Origin: Coxiellaceae bacterium UBA1530
GTDB taxonomy: Bacteria > Pseudomonadota > Gammaproteobacteria > Coxiellales > Coxiellaceae
Direction of reading: 5' to 3'
Assembly (NCBI GenBank): GCA_002323325.1
Contig: DCQA01000036.1
Location: 1-13,317 of the forward strand
DNA length: 13,317 bases
The notes beneath the pieces were generated by a model, which made no database searches, was not told where the DNA came from, and was given only the letters and a program-made list of their open reading frames with translations. The position numbers and the translations under genes were made by a program. Positions 6,796-13,317 of the stretch are shown in pieces (positions within the stretch are counted from its first letter, which is position 1; each line of letters begins with the position of its first letter).

Positions 6796-6810
6796 AATAA
6801 GGAGTGGGTT

Positions 6811-8055
6811 GTGAAAAGACGTGTTGTTGTGACAGGTTTGGGTTGTGTATCGCCTTTAGGTAATACGGTGCCTGATCTTTGGCAGGCAATTCAGGCAGGA
6901 CAGAGCGGCGCTCGTCTGATTGATGATTTTGATACAACACAATTCGCAACGCACTTTGCAGCTACCGTTAATGGTTTTGATGCGTCACTGTCACTCTCTG
7001 CCAAAGAGGCGCGTCGTATTGATCTGTTTATTCAGTATGCTGTTGAGGCATCACGTCAGGCAATTCTTGATGCAGGCCTACCTGGTAGTCCCGAGTCTTT
7101 CAATGATCGCTGTGGTGTGGCCATCGCATCTGGTATTGGTGGCTTACAAACGATGGAAGATAATGCCAAGAAACTTCTAGATTCTGGTCCGCGTAAAATT
7201 TCGCCGTTCTTTATTCCCGGTCAAATTATTAACATGGCTTCAGGCTATGTCTCAATGAAGTACAAGCTTCGAGGACCTAATCTCTCGATGGTCAGTGCTT
7301 GTGCATCCTCCGCTCACTCACTGGGTTTTTCGGCTCGCATGATTGAGTATGGTGACGCGGACATGATGATCACAGGTGGTGCTGAAAAAGGCAGTACTCC
7401 ACTCGGTATTGGTGGCTTTAATGCTTTAAAAGCACTATCCACTCGTAATGACGATCCGACTAAAGCCAGTCGCCCTTGGGATAAAGACCGCGATGGTTTT
7501 GTTTTAGGCGATGGTGCTGCCATACTGGTTCTTGAGGAGTATGAGCATGCTAAGGCGCGTGGGGCTCAGATTTACGCTGAAATGAAAGGCTTTGGTATGA
7601 GTGGTGATGCTTATCACATGACAGCAGCTGACCCAGATGGTGCTGGCTTTATCCTCAGCATGAACCATGCATTGCGAACCGCTGATATGGTTCCTGAAGA
7701 GATTGATTATGTAAATGCCCACGGAACATCAACGCCACTCGCTGATCCTATCGAGTTAGCCGCAGTTAAGCAGGTATTTGGTGCCCATGCCAATACGCTT
7801 TCTATGAGTTCAACTAAATCCATGACGGGTCATCTCCTTGGCGCAGCCGGTGGGATTGAGGCACTATTGGGCTGTTTAGCTATTCGTGATCAAGTTGCAC
7901 CGCCGACAATTAATTTAGACAATCCATCTGAAGGTTGTGATCTCGATCTTATTCCTCATAAAGCGCGCTCTATGCCAATTCGATCAGTCCTGTCAAATTC
8001 ATTTGGTTTCGGTGGTACTAACTCTACGCTCATCATGAGTCACTTGGATGCTTAA
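6811..8055 (+). CDS. fabF: Beta-ketoacyl-ACP synthase II (FabF)
   Basis: FabF condenses malonyl-ACP with acyl-ACP in chain elongation, including the temperature-responsive C16:1 to C18:1 step in E. coli. The 414-residue protein has the KAS catalytic triad Cys164 (SACASSAH), His304 (NAHGTSTPL) and His341 (TGHLLGAAGG), with the supporting Lys336. The gatekeeper loop NSFGFGGTN is at 396-404. The GHLLGAAGG block and length mark it as FabF rather than FabB. One minor oddity is ADPIE where most FabF proteins have GDxxE after GTSTPL. The start is a GTG with AAGGAG (6799-6804) 6 nt upstream. pabC, which follows fabF in many gammaproteobacteria, is missing, and mltG comes next after 97 nt. Confidence 0.96.
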   Translation: MKRRVVVTGLGCVSPLGNTVPDLWQAIQAGQSGARLIDDFDTTQFATHFAATVNGFDASLSLSAKEARRIDLFIQYAVEASRQAILDAGLPGSPESFNDRCGVAIASGIGGLQTMEDNAKKLLDSGPRKISPFFIPGQIINMASGYVSMKYKLRGPNLSMVSACASSAHSLGFSARMIEYGDADMMITGGAEKGSTPLGIGGFNALKALSTRNDDPTKASRPWDKDRDGFVLGDGAAILVLEEYEHAKARGAQIYAEMKGFGMSGDAYHMTAADPDGAGFILSMNHALRTADMVPEEIDYVNAHGTSTPLADPIELAAVKQVFGAHANTLSMSSTKSMTGHLLGAAGGIEALLGCLAIRDQVAPPTINLDNPSEGCDLDLIPHKARSMPIRSVLSNSFGFGGTNSTLIMSHLDA

Positions 8056-8101
8056 GTAGCGCTGTTCTCATCAATGACTTTTCAGTATGATGGTTCTCGA
8101 T

Positions 8102-8146
8102 CTCAATGCACTTTTCTATTGGTTTAGCATTGAGTGGTATTGAGAG
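8102..8146 (+). promoter_or_regulatory. Possible alternative RNA hairpins ahead of mltG
   Basis: CTCAATGC (8102-8109) pairs perfectly over 8 bp with GCATTGAG (8127-8134) across a 17-nt loop. The same left arm, as TCTCAAT (8101-8107), can instead pair over 7 bp with ATTGAGA (8139-8145), which includes the first part of the mltG ribosome binding site GAGAGGG. The two pairings exclude each other because ATTGAG is directly repeated. The pairings are visible in the sequence; a regulatory role is speculative. Confidence 0.3.
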
Positions 8147-8152
8147 GGTGTG

Positions 8153-9262
8153 ATGAAGTATTGGGTATCACGTGTCAAGCAATGGATTTTAGGGTTACTA
8201 ATATCTGCGCTATTTCTAGCGCTAGCACTTTGGTATTGTTGGCATCTTCCACTTGTGTGGTCCTCTTCTACCTTAATAATTCCTCGTGGAGCAGGTGTCA
8301 ACGCCGCTATTAAACGCGTGGCTGCTTCCAATCAGACCTACCCCGTTCAGCTCGTTGCATTACTGGTCAAAACTTTTGGTTGGCGTATGCAGATGCACTA
8401 CGGCGAGTATACATTGCACGATCATTTATCCTTATCTGAGTTATTGCATCATATTCACAACAAGACTGGTTTGGTGCAGCATCATGTGACTTTGATCGAG
8501 GGTTGGACGTTTCAGCAAGTGAAACAGGCGTTATTACATCAATCCTCTTTAAATACAGTTGGGTTAAATCATTCTAACAAGACGATAATGCAGTCACTGG
8601 GAGAGGTTGCTTTGCATCCTGAAGGGCAGTTTTATCCTGACACCTATCAGTACGTGTGGGGTAATTCCTCATTGAGTGTTTTGCGTGAATCACATCGAAA
8701 GATGAAAAAAACTTTGCAACAAGCATGGGAGAAACGTGCTACTGGTTTACCTTATCAGTCATCTTACGAGGCTTTAATCGTAGCATCTCTGATTGAGGTT
8801 GAGGCTCCTAGTAAGGATGAAAGACCTTTAGTTGCCGGCGTTATTTTGACCCGTTTAAAAAAGGGTATGCGCCTACAGATTGATCCTACGGTACTCTATG
8901 GATTGGGTAAGCCCTATGGTTCGTCTATCACTAAAACTGATTTAGCCACCATTACGCCTTATAATACATATCGTATAGTTGGATTGCCTCCTACACCCAT
9001 TGATATGCCAAGTGCGTCCTCTATTCATGCCGCCTTGCATCCTATTTTTCAAGGATATTTATTTTATGTTTCTAATGGTGATGGCACGCATACTTTTTCT
9101 CAAAACTATGCACAACATCTAAGGGGAGTAGCTCGTTACCGTAAGATCGAAGCTGAGATCAAGCAATCCAAAGAGCCTCTGTCGTCTTCATCATACACAG
9201 AGATGTTTGATTGGCGGTCTCTAATGATACGCTCTTTACAATGGTTTATTTTGAATAGGTAG
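8153..9262 (+). CDS. mltG: Endolytic murein transglycosylase MltG (YceG-like)
   Basis: MltG cleaves nascent peptidoglycan strands near the inner membrane and is thought to set glycan chain length. The 369-residue protein has a short cytoplasmic N-terminus, one membrane segment at about residues 11-31 and a periplasmic YceG domain. The catalytic glutamate is Glu215 in ASLIEVEAP; the usual form is ASIVEKET, so the following Thr is Ala here. GMRLQIDPTVLYGLG (238-252), TPYNTYRIVGLPPTPI (268-283) and SNGDGTHTFSQNY (307-319) are standard. An extra tail of about 30 residues follows, ending in hydrophobic SLMIRSLQWFILNR. The ATG at 8153 is preferred over the GTG at 8150, which would leave only 2 nt after the GAGG site at 8144-8147. 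pabC is absent upstream; tmk follows after 6 nt. Confidence 0.92.
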   Translation: MKYWVSRVKQWILGLLISALFLALALWYCWHLPLVWSSSTLIIPRGAGVNAAIKRVAASNQTYPVQLVALLVKTFGWRMQMHYGEYTLHDHLSLSELLHHIHNKTGLVQHHVTLIEGWTFQQVKQALLHQSSLNTVGLNHSNKTIMQSLGEVALHPEGQFYPDTYQYVWGNSSLSVLRESHRKMKKTLQQAWEKRATGLPYQSSYEALIVASLIEVEAPSKDERPLVAGVILTRLKKGMRLQIDPTVLYGLGKPYGSSITKTDLATITPYNTYRIVGLPPTPIDMPSASSIHAALHPIFQGYLFYVSNGDGTHTFSQNYAQHLRGVARYRKIEAEIKQSKEPLSSSSYTEMFDWRSLMIRSLQWFILNR

Positions 9263-9268
9263 CAGACT

Positions 9269-9910
9269 ATGAGTACAGGTATAGGGTATTTTATTTCGTT
9301 AGAAGGTGTTGAAGGTGTAGGTAAGAGTACGGCTAAGACATGGATAGAAAGTTTTATTCGACAACATGGTATTGATTTAGTGGTTACTCGTGAGCCAGGC
9401 GGTACTGATGTGGCTGAAGAGATTCGACAAGTCTTATTGGATTGTCATCAGGAGCCTCTCGCTATTGATACAGAGGTCTTGCTAATGTACGCAAGCCGCG
9501 CACAAAATATCGAGCAAGTGATAGCGCCTGCGTTAGCCGCTAATCAATGGGTATTAGCAGACCGATTTGCTGATGCAAGTTTAGCGTATCAAGGCGGTGG
9601 ACGCCAAGTTGGCCAAGAACGTATGGCCATCATTAATGAATGGGTATTGAAAGGATTAAAGCCAGATCTAACCATTCTACTAGATGCTCCTGTTGAGGTT
9701 GGTTTAGAACGTTTGCAAGCTCGTGGGGAAAAAGATCGTATCGAACAAGAGTCAGTAAGTTTTTTTCATCGTGTGCGTGATACGTACTTAGAATTGGCCA
9801 CGAAAGATTCTGAGCGTTATCGTATAGTCGACGCCACACAGTCTATTTCAGCTGTTGAGGCGCAATTAAAACTTATTTTATCGCCTATTGTTGCGAGGTC
9901 TTTAATATGA
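9269..9910 (+). CDS. tmk: Thymidylate kinase
   Basis: Tmk phosphorylates dTMP to dTDP with ATP, an essential step of dTTP supply. The 213-residue protein has the P-loop EGVEGVGKST (12-21), the REPGGT motif (41-46), the DRF segment at 98-100 (a variant of the common DRY/DRH), the AYQGGGR motif (106-112) and a LID region ARGEKDRIEQE (151-161). The basic residues in the LID, with no catalytic Arg in the P-loop, correspond to the type II (E. coli-like) enzyme. The ribosome binding site is weak (AGGTAG overlapping the mltG stop, 6 nt before the ATG), which suggests coupling to mltG translation. The stop overlaps the holB start by 4 nt. Confidence 0.95.
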   Translation: MSTGIGYFISLEGVEGVGKSTAKTWIESFIRQHGIDLVVTREPGGTDVAEEIRQVLLDCHQEPLAIDTEVLLMYASRAQNIEQVIAPALAANQWVLADRFADASLAYQGGGRQVGQERMAIINEWVLKGLKPDLTILLDAPVEVGLERLQARGEKDRIEQESVSFFHRVRDTYLELATKDSERYRIVDATQSISAVEAQLKLILSPIVARSLI

Positions 9911-10896
9911 ATTACCCGTGGTTGCAACAAACATGGCAACAACTGTTATCACAATATCATCGTCATGCGGTGCATCACGCATTATTATTTGCTGGTGCAG
10001 CTGGTTTGGGTAAGCAGGCTTGTGCTAAAGCATTTGGACAGTTGTTGTTGTGTGAGAATGGACATGGTAAGTCTAAGGCATGTGGTATTTGTCAGTCTTG
10101 TCGTTGGGCATTAGAGGGTACGCACCCTGATGTTTATACGGTGACATTACAAGATAAAGCTAGCACGATAAAGGTCGATCAGATTCGTGAATTAACTGAG
10201 CAGTTATCGCAAACTGCGCATCGAGGTGGTTATCAAGTCGTTTATTTATATCCGGCCGATGCATTATCGCTAGCTGCCTCTAATGCACTATTGAAAACGT
10301 TGGAGGAACCTTCTGGAAACGTGGTCTTTATTTTAGTAACGAATCATAAAGACCGTTTACCTATTACTGTCAAAAGTCGATGTCAACTGCAGTCATTTCA
10401 AATCAACAACCCGTCTGAGGCTGAACATTGGTTGGCAACTCAAATAAATGATCCTACAATATCTTCAGATCGACTATTACGCGCTGCCCATGGCGCACCT
10501 TTATTGGCAATCACTTTGGTAGAGGAGGGTTATCTTGAACTACAAGAGCGTGTCGTAGAGCAAATGATTGCCCTCCTAGAGCGCAAAGAACAGCCTGTTT
10601 CTGTAACAGCCTTATTAATGAAGCTCGACATAGTGCGTGTCTTCGATACATTACTTATTGTTGTGACTGACTTAATCAAGCGAGTTATGGGTGTCTCTAT
10701 CAATACTTATATTCTTGAGAAGCAGCAATTAAATGCTTTGCCAGTGGCCAGTAATCTTTCACTATCCATGTTGCAACAGTGGTTATCATCGTGTCTTGAA
10801 ACAAGAGCATTATTACAAAGGCATTCAGGCATCAATACTCACATGGCATTAGAATCTTTATTGATTCAATGGCCAAGTATTCTTAATAATAGATAG
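9907..10896 (+). CDS. holB: DNA polymerase III subunit delta prime (clamp loader)
   Basis: The 329-residue protein is the delta prime subunit of the clamp loader, which helps open and load the beta clamp. The N-terminal AAA+ module has a degenerate Walker A, GAAGLGKQ (30-37), with Gln in place of Ser/Thr; delta prime proteins commonly do not hydrolyse ATP. The zinc module is intact: Cys49, Cys59, Cys62 and Cys65 (ACGICQSC). GTHPDVY (71-77), SNALLKTLEEP (125-135) and the SRC sensor motif (157-159) are diagnostic. The C-terminal collar domain is less conserved. Its ATG overlaps the tmk stop by 4 nt. A pilZ gene, which often follows holB in non-enteric gammaproteobacteria, is absent; tatD follows after 9 nt. 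Confidence 0.95.
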   Translation: MNYPWLQQTWQQLLSQYHRHAVHHALLFAGAAGLGKQACAKAFGQLLLCENGHGKSKACGICQSCRWALEGTHPDVYTVTLQDKASTIKVDQIRELTEQLSQTAHRGGYQVVYLYPADALSLAASNALLKTLEEPSGNVVFILVTNHKDRLPITVKSRCQLQSFQINNPSEAEHWLATQINDPTISSDRLLRAAHGAPLLAITLVEEGYLELQERVVEQMIALLERKEQPVSVTALLMKLDIVRVFDTLLIVVTDLIKRVMGVSINTYILEKQQLNALPVASNLSLSMLQQWLSSCLETRALLQRHSGINTHMALESLLIQWPSILNNR

Positions 10897-10905
10897 GACG
10901 TAATT

Positions 10906-11676
10906 ATGATGATTGATACGCATTGCCACTTAAATCTTCTCGATTTAGCGCCGTTCAATGGTAGTGAGGAGGATATGATCACGGATATGCTAGATCATGG
11001 TGTGAAACGTGTAGTATGTATTTCAATAGATCTGGAAACACTGCCTGAGGTGCTCTCATTTGCAGATCGTTATGATGCTGTCTATGCATCAGTTGGAGTG
11101 CATCCATCGTCATCACTAAAGGCAGGGCCAGATGTTGATACATTAGTGATGCTTGCTCAGAAACCAAAGGTAGTTGCGATAGGCGAAACTGGTCTTGACT
11201 ATCATTATAATGATAGTGGTCTTGAAAATATGCGTGAACAATTTAGAACGCATATTCAAGCGGCACAGGCTGTTAAGAGACCATTAATCATTCATACACG
11301 TGCTGCTCAAAAGGATACGATACAAATTATGCAAGATGAGCAAGCTCGAGATGTAGGTGGTATCATGCACTGTTTCACTGAAACTCAAGCCATGGCAAAA
11401 GCATCCATGGACATGGGTTTTTATATTTCTTTTTCAGGAATAGTCACGTTCAAGAATGCAGCCAATGTTCAAGCAGTGGCAGAGTATGTACCACTTGATC
11501 GTATGTTGATTGAAACCGATGCGCCCTATTTAACACCAGTTCCTTTTAGAGGAAAGCCCAATCGACCTAGCTATGTTCGTTTTGTTGCAGAGAAAATAGC
11601 TGAATTAAAACAGTGCTCAGTTGAGAAGGTTATGTCTATAACCACTGATAATGCTATAAAGGTTTTCCAATGGTAG
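10906..11676 (+). CDS. ycfH: TatD-family metal-dependent deoxyribonuclease (YcfH-like)
   Basis: The 256-residue protein is an amidohydrolase-fold metal nuclease of the TatD family, in the position of E. coli ycfH after holB. All metal ligands are visible: His6 and His8 in DTHCHL, Glu94 in IGETGLDY, His130 in IIHTR, His155 in MHCFT and Asp205 in IETDAPYL. The C-terminal RGKPNRPSYV segment is also typical. TatD-family proteins are linked to DNA repair or degradation; the in vivo substrate of the YcfH subgroup is unclear. AGGA at 10895-10898 serves the first ATG at 10906; a second ATG follows directly. The last codons overlap the next gene by 7 nt. Confidence 0.93.
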   Translation: MMIDTHCHLNLLDLAPFNGSEEDMITDMLDHGVKRVVCISIDLETLPEVLSFADRYDAVYASVGVHPSSSLKAGPDVDTLVMLAQKPKVVAIGETGLDYHYNDSGLENMREQFRTHIQAAQAVKRPLIIHTRAAQKDTIQIMQDEQARDVGGIMHCFTETQAMAKASMDMGFYISFSGIVTFKNAANVQAVAEYVPLDRMLIETDAPYLTPVPFRGKPNRPSYVRFVAEKIAELKQCSVEKVMSITTDNAIKVFQW

Positions 11677-12257
11677 CGCGTGAATATAATCCTTCATTGG
11701 ACGAGATGCAGGCATTAGCAATCGATCATATAAGTCGCTCCGTACGTAACAAAAGAAAAGCAATGCATGCTCCTGCTTTGTCTATACAAGGTGAATCAGT
11801 TGCACCCAGGACAGTAATATTAAGAGCCTTTGATGAGGTCGACAGACAGTGCGTTTTTCATACAGACTTTCGTTCTCAAAAAATTGCCTCATTACAACAA
11901 TCAAAAATAGCTTTTTTGCATGCGTATGATCGACGTTCACAATTACAACTAAGAATGATGGGAGAGATTTCTTTAGAGTATGATAATTCATTAACTCGAT
12001 CTTGGTGGCAGCGTCTTAGTCCATACGGAAGGAACATTTATTGCACTTCGTTAAAACCTGGTTCAATGATGGATGAACCTGTATCATCTCAGACTGATAA
12101 TCAGAAGAGTGACGATGATCTAGGTTATCAGCATTTTTCAGTTCTGAGATTTACAATAATACAACTCGAATGCTTATTATTAGGGCGAGGTAGGCAACAT
12201 CGGTCATTGCATGAATGGACTGATAATGAATTATTGCAGCACTGGCTAGTTCCATAA
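11670..12257 (+). CDS. Flavin-binding pyridoxamine 5'-phosphate oxidase-like protein
   Basis: The 195-residue protein resembles the FMN-binding split-barrel family of pyridoxamine 5'-phosphate oxidase (PNPOx-like, Alr4036-type). Supporting motifs are APRTVILRAFD (45-55), VFHTDFRSQKIASL (62-75), YDRRSQLQLRMMG (86-98) and the WWQRLSP segment (112-118). In PNPOx proteins the RTVxLR and FxTxxxSxK elements contact FMN phosphate. It is shorter and more divergent than true PdxH and lacks PdxH's C-terminal RxR-type ending, so an assignment to PLP synthesis is not supported. The substrate is unknown. The ATG overlaps the 3' end of tatD by 7 nt and has AAAGG 7 nt upstream, so it is very likely cotranscribed and coupled with tatD. 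This gene is not part of the usual conserved block. Confidence 0.8.
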   Translation: MVAREYNPSLDEMQALAIDHISRSVRNKRKAMHAPALSIQGESVAPRTVILRAFDEVDRQCVFHTDFRSQKIASLQQSKIAFLHAYDRRSQLQLRMMGEISLEYDNSLTRSWWQRLSPYGRNIYCTSLKPGSMMDEPVSSQTDNQKSDDDLGYQHFSVLRFTIIQLECLLLGRGRQHRSLHEWTDNELLQHWLVP

Positions 12258-12263
12258 ATATTC

Positions 12264-12296
12264 AAAAAAGTTACCAGTAAACCGATGTCGGTTAAC
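12264..12296 (-). terminator. Possible intrinsic terminator of the trehalase gene
   Basis: On the minus strand GTTAACC (12290-12296) can pair with GGTAAC (12270-12275) with one bulged base and a 14-nt loop, directly followed by six T (12264-12269). The stem is AT-rich, and it competes with a nested hairpin (AACCG/CGGTT, 12280-12293). It lies about 30 nt after the trehalase stop codon. No T-run terminator is visible for the rightward operon, which ends at 12257. Confidence 0.35.
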
Positions 12297-12327
12297 ATCT
12301 ATATTGCCCATTTTAACAACAGGAGGC

Positions 12328-13317
12328 TCAGTGATCACTGAAGAAATGAGGATCTTCTTCAAGTATTAATTTATAAAAAGATACCACAACGGCGTTAGTC
12401 CAACCAAAGCCTCTAACGTTCTCTTTATATCCATAGAGGATTTTATTATTCACTTCGGAGTTACACTCTAGTACATCGTATTTTTCAAATAAACATTGTG
12501 TGTGACTAAAGTCAGATACAACCATACTCAGAAATTTTTTAGCAATTCGGAGCGCATCAGCCTTATAACCATATTGTAGAAGTCCTTGCACGATCATATA
12601 TTGGTGCGGAGCCCACCCAAACGGTGCATCCCATTGCATTCCTGTGAAGAAAGTACTACAGAGTACACCTCCTTGGGACTCCAGTATACTGAGTAATTTA
12701 ACAATAGATTGCCCCTCTTGCGGAGAAGCTAAACCAGCCCATAATGGATAGAATGTTGTTGCATAGGTATATGGTCTTATACGCATAGTTTCGAAGTTTA
12801 AATCAAAGAATTGATTTAACGCCGGCGAGTAAAGGTAGTGTCTAATTAACCCTCTCTTCTCTCTCGCTTGTTCAGCCCAATAATTGCTTTTATCAAGATC
12901 TTCAATATCATGATAGAGTTCGCTCATCAGTGCGCATTCTTTAAAGAGTAAAGAGTTCAGTCCTATAGGTGCGTATTGAAGAATATCAGCGCTAAATGGG
13001 CCAAATTTGTTAGTTACATCAAAACCAGATTCTCTCATAGCGGCATCAGCACTATAGAATTCTGGTTTAAGTCGGTGAGTTTTACGATCATAAAAACGAG
13101 AGACATCAAAGGCAAAAACTGTATTATCACGAAAGTATGCTTTAACTTCATCATAATAGCTATCTGGAACTTCGACTAATGGCTCATGGTGAAGGTCTGG
13201 CGCATATCGACTCAGCTTAAGGTCTGGAATAAGTTGTGGCTCTGTTTGCCAATATTCATAATATTTTTCTACCAGAGGTAGGGCGCTAGCAAGCCAGTCT
13301 TTATCCATTATTTTTTT
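12328..13317 (-). CDS. Trehalase (GH37), C-terminal part (partial, runs off the right edge)
   Basis: The minus-strand frame stays open to the window edge, so the ATG at 13308 is probably an internal Met. The visible 329 codons match the last two thirds of GH37 trehalases, which hydrolyse trehalose to two glucoses. Numbering from that Met, the catalytic acid is Asp97 in RESGFDVT (E. coli TreA has ESGWDxSSR). The catalytic base is Glu275 in FEKYDV. The trehalase signature QWDAPFGWAP is at 225-234, followed by GFGWTNA (300-306). The Gly-rich GGGGEY loop between EKYDV and GFGWTN in E. coli TreA is replaced by a longer polar stretch (281-299). The first signature and any signal peptide lie outside the window, so the cell compartment is unknown. 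It is convergent with the PNPOx-like gene. Confidence 0.85.
   Translation of the reverse strand, partial: KKIMDKDWLASALPLVEKYYEYWQTEPQLIPDLKLSRYAPDLHHEPLVEVPDSYYDEVKAYFRDNTVFAFDVSRFYDRKTHRLKPEFYSADAAMRESGFDVTNKFGPFSADILQYAPIGLNSLLFKECALMSELYHDIEDLDKSNYWAEQAREKRGLIRHYLYSPALNQFFDLNFETMRIRPYTYATTFYPLWAGLASPQEGQSIVKLLSILESQGGVLCSTFFTGMQWDAPFGWAPHQYMIVQGLLQYGYKADALRIAKKFLSMVVSDFSHTQCLFEKYDVLECNSEVNNKILYGYKENVRGFGWTNAVVVSFYKLILEEDPHFFSDH

Noticed and set aside
8086..8091. TATGAT as a -10 element of an mltG promoter
   Set aside because: No -35 resembling consensus lies 16-18 nt upstream, and there is no extended -10 TG.
12329..12340. Perfect 12-bp palindrome CAGTGATCACTG overlapping the trehalase stop codon
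   Set aside because: It can form only a 4-bp hairpin, has no second copy nearby and no gene start beside it; chance is the simplest explanation.
13306..13308. ATG at 13308 as the real trehalase start
   Set aside because: The frame is open to the window edge, no ribosome binding site can be seen in the few bases left, and the first third of the GH37 domain would be missing; the gene most likely continues outside the window.
1..13317. Mobile elements, CRISPR arrays, phage genes, toxin-antitoxin or defence systems
   Set aside because: No transposase, integrase, repeat-spacer array or small paired genes are present; nearly all sequence is accounted for by conserved metabolic and replication genes.

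Overview
This is a chromosomal housekeeping segment of a gammaproteobacterium, moderately AT-rich by eye. The evidence is gene order together with protein character. A leftward RNase E gene (rne) is divergent from a rightward series rluC - yceD - rpmF - plsX - fabH - fabD - fabG - acpP - fabF - mltG - tmk - holB - tatD, which is the conserved rne/rluC and rpmF-fab-tmk-holB block of Gammaproteobacteria. All of these proteins keep their family motifs. I cannot name the genus.

Layout. 1-601 (minus) holds the first 200 codons of rne. 602-1071 is a 470-bp divergent intergenic region that contains a long putative rne leader with inverted repeats and promoter-like sequences for both directions. 1072-2001 is rluC. 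A consensus-like promoter (TTGACA, 17 bp, TAATAT) overlaps the rluC stop codon and probably drives yceD-rpmF-plsX-fabH-fabD-fabG. acpP and fabF follow after short spacers with their own possible signals. mltG, tmk, holB and tatD come next with short gaps or stop/start overlaps. A flavin-binding PNPOx-like gene overlaps the end of tatD by 7 nt and closes the rightward unit at 12257. 12328-13317 (minus) is the C-terminal part of a GH37-type trehalase whose N-terminal part lies beyond the window.

Function. The block couples ribosome biogenesis (RluC, YceD, L32), fatty acid and phospholipid initiation (PlsX, FabH, FabD, FabG, ACP, FabF), peptidoglycan strand termination (MltG), dTTP supply (Tmk) and the replication clamp loader (HolB). 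These are growth-rate-linked functions. yceF/maf (between rluC and yceD in E. coli), pabC (between fabF and mltG) and pilZ (between holB and tatD in many non-enteric gammaproteobacteria) are absent from their usual slots.

I found no mobile element, CRISPR array, tRNA or rRNA, and no convincing new multi-gene system. The items most worth a second look are the structured rne leader, the GC-rich discriminator of the yceD/fab promoter, a mutually exclusive hairpin pair ahead of mltG, the PNPOx-like gene coupled to tatD, and the divergent trehalase.
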